A DNA stretch of 64,000 nucleotides, from positions 62,001-126,000 of the forward strand of contig CAICTM010000086.1 of NCBI GenBank assembly GCA_903772945.1, read 5' to 3'. Below, piece by piece: positions 20,335-32,082 of this stretch (within the stretch, counting starts at the first letter, position 1; every line of letters starts with the position of its first letter). The position numbers and the translations under genes are program-made. This stretch comes from Seminavis robusta (lineage: Eukaryota > Bacillariophyta > Bacillariophyceae > Naviculales > Naviculaceae). The notes under the pieces are model-generated. The model did no database searches and had not been told where the DNA came from. It saw only the letters and a program-made list of their open reading frames with translations.

Positions 20335-20686
20335 ACTGAGCAAGCAACTCTCTCGTTGTGCCTACGGAAAGGAAGACTTCGGATATTCATGTGATCCCGC
20401 CATTCCAGATTGTTTGTTTACAAAGATAGAATCGAATCGAACGACTAATGCTTGATTGTGTTTGGATTGAGTCGGCATTGAAATGGAAGCCGTGCCACTA
20501 AACTCGAAGAAGATTGCACACCTTTGCAACGTTTGTGATCAAATCCTTCTAACAAGAAAGGAAATAACATCATCTTTGTAGTGATTTCGTGGTGTCTTCT
20601 AGAGTAGCTACTATAGTTCGAATTGATTGGCATTGCCTACGAAGCAATCTTGTTGTAGGGGACCACGAAAAGCAGCATACTAGTAG
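20335..20686. other. 3' flank of FG copy 2 and convergent spacer
   Basis: The sequence GAGCAAGCA..., then CGGATATT, then the GGAAATAACATCATC block, repeats the 3' flank of copy 1 (17472-17790). No gene is seen before the end of the dipeptidase gene. Confidence 0.6.
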
Positions 20687-22677
20687 CTAGATCTCGCACT
20701 TGCAACGGAAACCTTTCATAAAAGCCCCAGGAACCATCAGCTCTTCTTCCGTGAGAGGGACGCATTTGCATGTACTTGGCTTCGGACCTTCGATCTTTGC
20801 TACTTCGTGCAAATAGACCCCTAGCACCTTTGGTAACATACAGAGAAATGATCGAGGATGCATGAGCAAGTCTCTTGATGTCGAAGGCGAAACAAAAATC
20901 CATAGGGCAGCACAGTATTGCACATACCTTGATACCATTCGTGAGATTGGGAATGTTGTACTTTTCATTCTGTGAGTGTGCCATGTCGTCGCAAGCTCCA
21001 ATCGGCAGGAGCAGTACATTCATGCCAGTAGCATCTTCAATTGCGCTGGTAATGGGGATGGATCCTCCTTCTCGGGTCAAATCGGGTGGCATACCATGGA
21101 CCCGTTCTGTGGCTTTTGAGGCAGCTTGGAAATTGGGATGGTTTGGTGAAGAGAGCCATGCCTTGGCTCCATGGGACATCTTGATCGACATTTTGTTCGG
21201 AGAGCCCAACTATCCGCACGGTAAGTAGAGGCAAGCCACGTGTAAGAGCGCCGCGCTGGTAATGTAGCAATCTCGCATCGCAATTCAGATACTGTATTCA
21301 ATTTGTCTCACCTTGGCAAACTCGGCCTCGACGTGCTCCTTGACAACCGATTCAATTTGGGCAGCCTTTTGATCGGGAACCAGTCTCAAGGAGAATTTCC
21401 CAATAACCCTCGAGGGTATGACAGTTTTGGCTCCTGGGCCAGAAAAGGCCCCTTCGATTCCGTGCAAAGACAGCGTTGGATATCGCCATCGATGCATCAG
21501 CAGCGACTTTTTGTCCGGGTGAAGAAGTTTATTGCTGACTGAACTAACTTTGCTTTCCTCCTTGTAAGCTTCCATGTCAAACTCAATATTGTCGTACAAT
21601 GCTTCCTCTTCTGGCGTGACCGGCGCAACGTCATCCATGACACCTTTCACCAATATCTTGCCATTGCTATCCACCAAGGTGCCCATGAGTTTGATAACGT
21701 CCGTCATTGCTTCGTGGACTGTTCCTCCAAGGACACCTGTGCAAAAGCGAAACCCAATCAGATACATTCTCATTGCCACACCACAAGGAAGTCGATATCC
21801 ACTCACCCGAATGCAAATCCTGTTCACACCCTTGTACTTGCAACTCAAAGTAGGCTATGCCCCGTAGACCGTAAGTTAGGCATGGCTTTGTCTTGCCTAG
21901 CCAATAATTATCTGAGATACAAAAGAAATCCTTGACACGAAGGGAGGATGCAATAAGTACAGTGTCACAATAAAGAGAGACAGCCAGTCGAGTGGGAAAA
22001 AGGTCTTTGAGCAACGTACCACATCATCCAAAAACTTTCCCTCCTTGGCTTCTTCTTTAATGCATTCAAAGAGCCCGTCACTGCCAAACTCCTCCATTCC
22101 TTCGTATAAGATCTTCAAATTGACGGGTAGCTCCACTCCGAGCTCGCGATGGGCCTCAACAACCCATAGCCATGACAATGCTGGGCCCTTGTCATCAGTG
22201 CTCCCTCTTCCGTAGAGTTTGCCGTCTTTCTCGGTCAGAACAAAGGGATCCGTGTCCCAACCATCCTCCTTTTTGGCTGGCTGTACATCCAAATGCCCAT
22301 ATACACAGACCGTTTTCTTGGCAGGATCCACGTGAAATTCGCCCAGCAAGATCGGTGGCAAGGGTCTCTCAGGTGTTGCCGCAGGGTTGGGTAGCAAGGT
22401 AGTCTTGGCTCCCAATCGATCGGCGTGTTCTTTGGTCCAAGTCATCATTTTGACAATGTCGGGCAAATGAGTATCCAGTTCCGAAGAAACAGAAGGGATG
22501 CTACAGAAACAAGGTAGAAGAGGTACAAAACAAAAATGAAAAGGCTGCAAAAGGTATACCCATCAAAAAATCCTTTTGTGAATAGACTCACCCCACGGCT
22601 TCCGCCAATCGTTCAATGTAGAGCCCCTTCCGTTCATCGACATATTGAAAGAACTTTTCCGAGAAATCATCACTCAT
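20687..22677 (-). CDS. CNDP2: M20 metallopeptidase, cytosolic non-specific dipeptidase type (six exons)
   Basis: Exons on the minus strand: 22677-22592, 22500-22020, 21930-21807, 21736-21312, 21209-20928 and 20827-20687. All introns are GT-AG (70-102 bp), and they join to 512 aa in one frame. The family hydrolyses dipeptides such as Cys-Gly with two metal ions, in the cytosol as a dimer. Metal and catalytic residues are all present: H98 and D100 (YGHLDVQPA), D131 (GRGSTDDKGP), E165/E166 (YEGMEEFGSDG), D196 (ISDNYWLGK) and the C-terminal AHSQNEK histidine. The dimer/lid segment EPDLTREGGSIP appears here as PPDLTREGGSIPIT. No presequence is visible (MSDDFSEKFF), so it is probably cytosolic, and it may act in glutathione breakdown. 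It lies downstream of, and on the same strand as, the glutathionyl-hydroquinone reductase gene. Length is slightly above the animal enzyme (about 475 aa) because of short loop insertions. Confidence 0.95.
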
Positions 22678-23044
22678 CGTCACTCAGTAATACTAGCTTG
22701 GGCTTCCTCTCTTCTTCCCCTTGGGGTTGTGGCGTTGTTGCCTCCTTCGCTGGTCCTGTCGTCCTGTCCATGCATCGAGTGAAAGATCCAAAGCAAATCC
22801 CGAGTATCCACGACTCAGAATGCGCTTTCTTTGTACTCGATAGCAACCGCTTCGTCAAAACAAACCGCACCAATTTAGCCAGGAACTCGCTGTGGCTTGC
22901 CTTCTACTCGTACCGGTACCTGGTACCTGCAGTATCAATGTATATCTTGTTGTGCGAACGATGTTCTCATAGCTCTACTTCTAAAGTACCCCTACCTAGC
23001 AAGCAGATTCTATAGAACGAAAGACATACATGTAGCGCTTAGCT
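22678..23044. other. Spacer with ACCGGTACC words
   Basis: Promoter of the dipeptidase gene and 3' end of the hydroquinone reductase gene. It contains GTACCGGTACCTGGTACC at 22911-22928, typical of the palindromic words in these spacers. No gene is seen. Confidence 0.55.
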
Positions 23045-24380
23045 TTATTCCAACCCCAAATCTTGGGGTGTCACGGGAGTTGGCAGAATCCCACCTGGAT
23101 TCAAAGGGAACAGTTGTTTGTAGTAAGATCCCGTCGCATCGGCCAAATCAATCGACTCTGGGACCCCCGGCATGGCCCAACACCGTTTCAACCAAGCATG
23201 CACATTGGGATAATCGGATCGTATTCGCAAGTGCGTGCCCCCCGCCTTGAAGAGTGGTGCATATGCTCCATCGAATCGTAGAATGGTGGGCAACAATCGC
23301 AAATCGGCTTCGGTGAATTGTAGTTGGCACAAATAGTCTTGTTTCGCAAGGATTTCTTCGCACCGTCGCAGTCCTTCTCGGACATCTCTGGACGCTTCAT
23401 CGTAGGCGAGTTGTGTGGTGGCAAATCCACATCGATAACATCCATTGTTGAGGAGTCGATAGACCCATTCATTGGTGGCATCAATCTCGGTGGTCAGTGC
23501 GGGAGGATACAAGTCGAGTTTACTACTACTATCGTCTTCTTTTCGACCAAAGGTAGCTGCACTGAGCATTCGGACGATATCACTGGATTCATTGGATACG
23601 GCTCGTTTGGTTTTCTTGTCGACCAAGAGGGGTGCTGTGCACCGTCCTTTGAAGGATCCCGTGGGAGACAGTTTGTCGTATAATTCTCTGAGATCTTTGC
23701 ATCCATAGAGTGGATCCTGATCTTGCTCGGAGAAGACCCATCCTCCCCGGCTGGCCTTGACAGGATCATCGACCAGTTGGGTGACGCTAATCTCTTGGCT
23801 GTCAAATCCCAGAATGTTGACAACCAAACGAGCTCTGTGGCACCACTGTATGTAGCAGAACGGGAGGTCAACGTAGTGATAGACCACGGGGTTGAGATGA
23901 ACCAATAGTCAAATCCATCAATGCACTCCGCCATACGTGTAAGATACTTACTGGACATGGATTTCCCACGTAGAGATGATACCTCCCAGGTTCATCGGGA
24001 AAGGAGGGTGTCTTTCCAATAAAGTTTTCGAAACTGTAGGAGGGTCGGGTATACCGTCCGTCTTTGTCTTGAGGTGCCAATTCTGCCATCATGCGTTGCC
24101 ATCCAAACTTCCAAGATTCCTTGACCGTAGAGACAATCCTTCCCTGTGGCACCACAGAAGAAGCAATTTCCAACAAGTTGAATCCCTTGTCGAGTTTATT
24201 GTTATTGTGGAGGGCAGTTGTGGAAGAGGTTCTGGATCTGGGAGGTAGCAAGGAGGACGGGTTTGATCCAAAGGCCGAGACCGGATCGCTACTTAGCAGC
24301 AATATCAGCAAGAGAGGCGGCACCATGGCCATCCATCGGGTGACGGAGCTGCTGCTGCTGGATGCCGTTGTCATCATCAT
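23045..24380 (-). CDS. Plastid-targeted glutathionyl-hydroquinone reductase, GST family (two exons)
   Basis: Exon 1 is 24380-23952, the intron 23951-23846 (106 bp) and exon 2 23845-23045, giving 409 aa. The family (ECM4/YqjG, xi-class GST) reduces glutathionyl-hydroquinones and quinone adducts using a catalytic cysteine. The sequence shows HLYVGNPC, then CPWCHRAR with the active-site Cys at about 142. The intron cuts the motif between Pro143 and Trp144. The C-terminal helical domain has TNEWVYRLLNNGCYRCGFAT, TEADLRLLPTILRFD and YPNVHAWLKRCW, all typical of the class. The N-terminus carries a signal peptide (hydrophobic MVPPLLLILLLSS) followed by VSAF-GSN and a Ser/Arg-rich stretch. This is the ASAF-like bipartite presequence of diatom plastid proteins, so import into the complex plastid is likely. 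It shares a 486-bp divergent promoter region with the DENND4-type gene. Confidence 0.93.
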
Positions 24381-24866
24381 CGTCGAGGTTGTTGAAGCCT
24401 TGAGAGACTTCTACGACTGCTGTGGGCAGGATAGTCTGGTCTCTGTCTGTTCTCACTTGATCTTGATATCTTCCTGGATCCAGGATCCATCGACCCCCGC
24501 CAATGCGACCCCCTGCAAAGAAGATCCCCCCCTTCTTCCTGGGTAAGATTAGGGCTAAGTTGGAGACGTTTTGTGGAGTGCATTACGACCATCATTACTC
24601 CGACAGAACCCAAATAAATGAAGGAGCCTTGGCGTTGGTGGTTGGGTCTGCATGTCTGTGGAGTAGCGGTAGAGCTTATACTATTATCACGAACGAGACT
24701 GAGCCGTTGTGGTGGTCTGAGCGCTGGAGGAACTCGACTGTTATTTATTCTCGCCTTTCCTGTAGACAACTCTGTTTCCTTCGTTGGGCTGTCTGTCACC
24801 ATCCATCATCACTCACTACAGCTCAAATCATTTCATTTAAAAAAGCAAGGCGTGGCTAGCTAGAAG
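24381..24866. promoter_or_regulatory. Divergent promoter region
   Basis: 486 bp between the start codons of the hydroquinone reductase (minus) and the DENND4-type gene (plus). No TATA box or repeat is clear. Both 5' UTRs must lie here. Confidence 0.5.
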
Positions 24867-27800
24867 ATGGGTGACTTGAGTCAATCCAAGAGCCATGACA
24901 CCTCTGCCTCTTCCTCCAATGGCAATGGTGCTGCATCATCAACCAATAGCAAGAAGAATAATCGATCCAAGAAGCGTCGAGGAGGAGTGGCCGATTACTT
25001 TACCATTCTGGGAGTGGGGGATGATTTACTCTGGAAACACTCCCAGAAACAGCGGGAACAGCAACAGCAGCAAGAAATGATGTTGCAGCAGCAACAAGAA
25101 GGAGGAGAAGAATCCAATGATGCTCCTCCCAATCAGTCACAACAGCAACAACAGGAAGATCCCAATCAGGAAGATCAGGCTGCTCTCATGGAACGATTCT
25201 ACAGAGAAATCATTGATGTCAGCATTTTGACTCATCGTGAACGTTTTGTACATCATCCACCTGCTTCTGTGGCACCGGCATCTTCCATTCTATTGACGCC
25301 CTCCATAGATACGGATGTCCACACCGTCGATTCCTTGGCATCCTCAAGGGTCCGACATCATGCACAACCACAACAGCCACCGAGCATCATGCCGTCTCCA
25401 TCCTCTCATTCCGAGGCTACCACTGTCGCCACCACCATTATATCCGCATCGGATGCAACCTACAAACACGGACACACAAATTCTCTGCCACCTTCTGAAA
25501 TTGATGGCTTTGCCATTCTAGCCAAAACCAATCCACCACAAAAGAATCTACATCAGAACATGCACCATGCACAGTGGAGTCCCAATAACAATGGACCATC
25601 CCCTATGGCAGGGGCTGGACCAGCTCTTTCCACATCCTTTTCACAAGGAACAATATTGGACCATACTACCTCATCATCGTTTCCATGGAACCAGCCGGCG
25701 AATAGACAACATCAACAACAAAACAATGACAGCTACATTTTTGACGCCAATCTAGATGCTTCGGGGGGGCTCCGGGATCAAGTGTACTCCACCATTCTGC
25801 AGTGGGAAGAGGCGGCATCCGAACTCAATCAAGGAAGTACCGCCAGTGTCTCTTCCTCGGCGGCATCGCTAAAGGGGCTACGACGCAAGGTCGAATCCAG
25901 TTGGAAACGCTGGAATGGCAACCACCACAATCAGCATCATTATTCTATTCGGCATAATGCTCGACATCATCACCATCATTCGTTAAAGTTTTACCTCGGA
26001 TACAAACGAAGGACACCCGACAAAGATCATGTCCCAGCCGTGGCAGACTTGAAACTATTCTACGTGCGATTACCACGAGAAGCCACTTTGCGACCCCCGC
26101 ATGTCAATGTCATGCCCACCACGCCGCCGGGAAGCAGTACAGGATTGGCGGGACGAGTGGCGGCGGCGGCGGGGCATGTCTTATTTCGATCCCAACAACA
26201 AGATGCCGATCCGGAAGGCAGTCACCATCATCATCAACAGGAAGATTTTGAACGCGTCGACTTGGGCACGGCAGTGCCCCTTCCCGATGGATATGATCGA
26301 TGGTCTTTTCCAGAAGCCTTCAAAGTAGTCTACGTTCCAAGGTCCACAAACAACAACAGCAACAGCGAAGCCCATGATGGAGTCTTGAGGCAAAAGACGG
26401 TACTGTTGGCGTCTCCGTCGCATGGACAACGACGGAGAGAAGCAGCTGCTGGGGCGCAAGAAGAGGATACCCAGCAGCCGCCACAATACCCCGACATTGC
26501 TTCTATGAATAGTTCCGCCGATGAAGCCGTAGAAGCCTATGTTGCAGGCTCGTTTTCAGCTCCCAACTCACCGGTACAGCCACAGCCGGATGCATCACCC
26601 ACCAAGAGACAAGCTGGCGATACAAGTACGAAAGAACCAAAGCCATTTGTACCCAAGCTCTTTACAGATATCCCCAGTGAGGAAGAGCAACACGAGGAAG
26701 CCCAACAACAGCATCACCATCCCTTCTATCACGCGGAAGAGAAATGGTGGTATGTCCCGATTCTTGCCGTACGACATCAACGGACAGGCGAAGAAGAGAG
26801 GTATCATGAAGATCCGGGCATTATTGATTTAGCAGTGTCCTTTTGTGACAAGGCTGGAATGGCGGTCTTGCCACAAGAGCAGATTGATTACTCAGATGAC
26901 ATTATGATGGAGGATGACGATGAAGAGTTTAGCCTCTTATCCTCTACTGGCTGGCTGGTTGCCCGAAAAGGCGACAACAGTTCCATACCGCATCCAGGCG
27001 AGCTGGTGGGTACCGTTCAATCCAAAAAGAATAGCTTCGTCAAAGAGGTCAAGAAATCGTTGGGATCTCCAGCGATTCTGGTCAAGCGAAACTGTCCTAT
27101 TGGATTTGCCGACATGGCTTTTGCGACGAAGGTTTTGGATCGATTCCCTCTCAAAAACTACAAGGGTTTACCCCTTCCCGAGGAAGAACTCCCCATGTTT
27201 TGCTATCCGACAGGTTGTAGACTTTATCGAGCCAAGTTTTGCGACGCTCCCTTGCCCGAATACTATGGGTTTGTGGTCAAGAACGAACGTGGTGATTCCA
27301 TTTACGTGTCGTGTGTTTCCTTCATGGAACCATTGACACGGAAAAAGGTTGCTCAGTTATCTGAAATGTCGGAGAAACGACGTCGTACATGCTTGGCGCA
27401 TCGACGATACTGCGAAAAGGTGGAGCGGAGGAAACGACGAATGCAAGGTGGTCTTTATTGCAGCGACGACGCCGAGCTAATTTCTCAGGAAGAAGAAGAG
27501 AAGTTTGTACAGTTTGATGAAGACGAGGAAGATGACAATGAAAGCGACAATGGGATTCTGACAAGCTTTGATTCCATGACAACGTTCGAAAACAAAACTA
27601 TCTGCTTGGTCAGCAGGTATCCTTTCTGGACAGCCTTTAGGAGGTTTCTTTCTCACTTGCATATCTTATCGGGGTCATCGTCAGACTTGCCATTGGAAAG
27701 ATGTCTATCGCATCTTCTCCTCACAGTTCCTGTGCCTAAGCCTGGGGGTCCGAACGTTGTCGTTCCCCTTCCCGCCTTGAATCAGCCGATGATCATGTCA

Positions 27801-30800
27801 TTGCCACCTTCGAAAGACTTTCCGCTCATGGACCTTCCGTATCAGCGGCTCGTGGCTTGCTTGGATGTATCTACCATTGTCACAATTGTTCTTGGACTTC
27901 TTGCTCTGGAACGAAAGGTAAGACTCCTCCGTGCTGGCCTAGAAATGATTTCGTCCAACTGATTTTCTCATCGCCCTCCTTTTGCATCCTTTCCCATCAA
28001 CTGCTTCACAGGTGATCGTCATGTCCTCTCGACCGTCTCTTGTCTTGGACGCTTGCGAGTTGCTGAGATCCCTTCTATTTCCTTTCGAATTGTGTGCGCC
28101 CTACGTACCTCGTCTTACCGAGCCGTTCATGTCGTGTCTGGAGTTCCCAGGGGCAATTTTTGTCGGCATCCATGACGATGGATGCCCTGATGGGTTGGCC
28201 GCTACCGTAAGGAAGACTCCTCCTGAGGATAGCATCTTCGTAGACCTTGATTCGGGGAGTATGGACTGCAGTGGAAATCGGTACGATCGGTATTTGTTTG
28301 TTTTGCGTCTCCCAAGAAAAAAAGTCCCGACCTGACCCTTGGTACATTCTACATGTAGATTCGAAGTGCTCACGGGTGCCTGGCAAGTAATGCCCCCAGG
28401 GGCTCGCTCCATGCTGGTATCCGAGCTAGAAACACTCTGCCGAGATGCCGACATCATTCCAGGCCAGGAGCCTCTTGACTCGCTGGTGGATTCTGCGTTT
28501 GACGCGTCACTGCCACCTGGTTTGGTTGAAGCCGACGACTTTGATCTCATGCCCGAGCACCATGAATCGAGAGAAGCTTTAGATGACCGGGCCATTCGGG
28601 ATGCATTTCTTCGGTTTTTCTGTTCTGTCCTACGAGGATATGAACGTTTTCTGGTTGTGCCGGATGCAGACTTTCTAATCTCCGGCAACGAGTGGTTTGA
28701 TACACAGGTAAAAACAAAATTGCGTGTCACGCCCGTCACAACGCCATCATTATGACAGCATGCCGCTCACATATCGCTTTTCCTGCATCTCCCAGGCATT
28801 TCTTGCTTCAGCGCCAAAAGAGAACATGGCTTACCTGAACTCGTTGGTATCAACTCAGCTGTTCCAGTCATTCATTCAACGGCGGACAGAAGACAGTGAC
28901 GTTCACTGCCTCATGTTTGACGAATGCCTGACAGAATATCATTCTTCGCCAGTGCCGTACGGAAGACTTGGAGGCGATGTGGAAACAGTTGTATCTCCCG
29001 ATCAAACCCAGCCTCATATGCTTTATAGTCTCCTCGTGGACCAGAGTGCCGCGGCACCGTACAACGAAAGCTCCTCAGCTCGACCCAATCTTCACGACCA
29101 ATCAATGCTTTCAACAGACAGAAGCAGCGTCGAAGAAACAAGCCGGTTTGACGCTGACAGTGATATTGATTCAGGTTCCTATCCCTTTGCCAAGCCCTCA
29201 CTTAGCGGGGCAACTGACTTGAGCGGTAGTAGAAGGGATCCTAGAGACATCAGCGAGGTTGCGTCTCTGAAAAATGCGGAGTCTATCGTCACTGCGACTG
29301 GTGATATCGTCACGGCTCCACCGAGAGCTGGTTTGCCTGCCGGAGTGCAATTTATCTATTGCGTGGAGGGAAACCCTTGTTTCCCCCACCGACTCAACAA
29401 GGGACTTTTTCTTCCTCGTGAACCGGATTCCTGGCTGGTTGAGATGTCCAAGAAGGCTCCAAACCCTTCACTTGCCCGCAGTGAACGAGAGATTGAAGAA
29501 GCGAATCGCCGCAAGAAGGCGGCCACCACACACCGAGGGTTCCATACGCAGAAACGATGTCAGGTAAGTGCGAGATGCGACAAGTTTCCAAGTGACAACC
29601 CTCGTACCAGCACGATACTGATTTTCATCGTTTTTGTGCTCCATCCATGCATGCTCTATCGATTTGCTCCTCGCTTCTTCTCAGTGGCAACTACCCAAGT
29701 TAATGGTAAGTTGTCCATGATTTGTTCTCGGTACCCATTCGTCTCAATCGCCAGGCCCAAGGCTCACGTTGCATGTGTATCCGTACGGCGTAGGGCTCCC
29801 ACTTTCTAGGAGCATGGCTTTTATGCGTACCTTCACAAGTGTCACAAGCTGACCTATCGCCTGACCAACAATCAAGATACCTCTTGCGGGCGCTCGGTGC
29901 ATTGCGGATACTCAGGCACAAGCAAAGAATCGTTCCTGACGAGGCTGCCTATCGAGCTCTCATTGTAGCATGCGGAAGGACAACCTCCGATCGAAGAGTG
30001 GAACTGGTCAAGTTGTTTGGCTTACTTCGTTCTGATGGCATTTTCCCCAGTGCAGTGACCCTGGGACAATACACTCGCGCTCTGGCCGAGGGCTACTCGA
30101 AACGCGCAGCGGCTGAGTTACCGGAAAGTGACGGCATTGGTGTAGAGGTGTCAGAATCCATGTCCATGGTTCGTGGGTCAGGCATGAGTCGTAGAAGCAG
30201 CACAAGTGGTTTGGGTGCCAATTTCGACTCCTCGCTGTTTGCAATGGATGGGAACTTGGGCGAGCTTGAAAGTGCCGGAAGGCGATGGCGACAGAAATAT
30301 AGTCCCAGTTCCGAACGACCAGGCAACCCCAAATCGCCCAATGCCGGTCCTCAAAAGGCGCCACCGTCCGACAGGAAGAAAGCGTCATCAGCAGCAGACG
30401 AGCGTTACAGGAAGCGACACAGGTCGTGGCTTCCGGTCGTCGTGTCGTCATCTTTTGTTCCTAGCAACATCGGTATGCGGTCGTCTGCAACATCCTTGCA
30501 GGACGTTGGGTCTGAGGGTGTCAGGCTGGTCGCGCTGTGGTCCAGGACTTGTGCCTGCGACAGTTGCGGTTACATTCCTCTGGAGGAAGAAGTGCAGGCG
30601 GGTTGGGATTCCTTGGGTGGCGACAGCGATGCAGCTGCTGTAGGCTGTCCACGTTGCGGATATATGATCATTCCGATGCTTGGATACCGAGAGATGTCAT
30701 TGGAGGAAGCACTGGAGCTGAACGACCCAAGCCCTCAGAACATCAACGATGCTGATTTTGCAGGCCTCCCACCGCAAGTTGGTCCCTACATTGATCCTGG

Positions 30801-31890
30801 CAAGAAGGGGTGTTCCTTCGTAACGTACATCAGCCCTGCAACATTACGATGCGCCTTGGGTGAGTCTTTCCTTTATACTCTCTGGGCTTTTGGCCAGACT
30901 TCCCGCACCTCACGTTTGCTCTTGCTTCTCTTCTGGTGGCGCGCAGAACGATACATTGACGAAATGGGGGAAGAAGTTCTTTCCAGAGAGCGTCTCAAAG
31001 AGCTGGATCCAGAAGTTTTCTATAATCTTTTCTGGTACTGCGCCAGATTCAATCTCCCACTTCCTCTCCCTATTATTGGCGACTCATCTCCGAAGCACTT
31101 CATTGCGTTTGCCGCCTGGGAAAGAACTGCCGCTGAAAGAGGTTGTCATAGTGGAGCAAAGATTCTTTCGGGTCTCTTTGCTTCGTCGTTGGATCATCAA
31201 GCATTGGACGTGTCCGGCGAAGTTGGAGCGATTGACCCCTTTGATGATTTCCCGCTCCTTTCTAGGTACAACTTGCAAGGATTTCACACGAGCGTCTGGG
31301 ACCACCAAGATCTTTCTGAGATTCTTGTATCGTTGGTAACCGTGTGCGACAGTGATAGGAGGGACTTCAAGGTTGTGGTCGAGTGTGTCCTTCGGTGCAA
31401 CCAAAGGCGGCGTGAAGCCTTTGGCGTCGGCGACTCTGGTAGCGATGTAGGAGCACCCGTTGATGTGCAAGCAGCGACCGATGGTGCGCTGAGTCCCTCA
31501 GTGGAGCTTGATTGCTACAAGACGATTCTGTACCTTGCGAAGGTAAGCAAAGCAAAGAATGGAGATCTATAGAATTGAGCGTCGAGTCGAGTCACGCCCA
31601 TCGCTCACTGCGGCATCACAATGGCGGCATGCTGCTCACATATCGCGTTTTCATGGACTTCCCTTCAGTATCAATGCACTACAGCCTTCCACACCTTCTT
31701 CCCTGCTGTTGCAAAGCCATGCAAGGGCTATCACTTTTGGTGCGCCATTGGGACCCCGCTTCCGATTTTTGACAGGCTTTTGCGCGAAGCTGTGAAGAGA
31801 GTCAACAGCAAGGAAAACACCTTCGCTCCAATACCCGACCTCTCGGATGTAGCGCTTGGTTTCAGATGTGTCTTTGGGCACCTGATATGA
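24867..31890 (+). CDS. DENND4: DENND4-type DENN-domain Rab GEF (eight exons)
   Basis: Exons: 24867-27917, 28012-28280, 28359-28707, 28796-29563, 29685-29705 (21 nt), 29794-30859, 30947-31542 and 31669-31890. All junctions are GT-AG and in frame, giving 2,113 aa. DENND4 proteins are GDP/GTP exchange factors for Rab10-type GTPases. An N-terminal VADYFTILGVGDD opens a MABP/uDENN region broken by long Gln/His/Asn-rich inserts (residues 55-620). The uDENN core is at about 640-830, cDENN at about 870-1110 (LVACLDVSTIVTIVLGLL, SSRPSLVLDACELLRSLLFP) and dDENN at about 1140-1320 (FLRFFCSVLRGYERFL, LVSTQLFQSFIQRR). Then comes a PPR-like helical part (DEAAYRALIVACG) and, near residue 1738, a zinc ribbon CDSCGYIPLEEEVQAGW with CPRCG, the signature that separates DENND4 from other DENN proteins. 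The 87-bp intron at 30860-30946 has no stop, so retention would add 29 residues. Choosing the acceptor at 29793 rather than the nearer 29809 restores the frame. Confidence 0.9.
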
Positions 31891-32082
31891 GCGAAGCCCA
31901 AATGAGTGAAGGGTAGATACGGTACTACAACCGGTACAATAGAAGAGATGATGTTTTTGATAAACTTGCTGCTATTCTGTCGATGGTTCCGTCTATGTCA
32001 TCACGAGTACCTGGTACCAGTACTGCACTAGCTAGACTGAATAGTGTGGCGTTCACAAAAAATAAAGTGTCATGATGGATTA
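31891..32082. other. Convergent spacer
   Basis: 192 bp between two gene ends, containing ACCGGTAC and GTACCTGGTACCAGTACTG words. Nothing else is seen. Confidence 0.5.

Noticed and set aside
29810-29840. Exon beginning at 29810 (EHGFYAYLHK) in the DENND4-type gene
   Set aside because: It leads to a stop and misses the conserved downstream helices; the acceptor at 29793 gives the correct frame.
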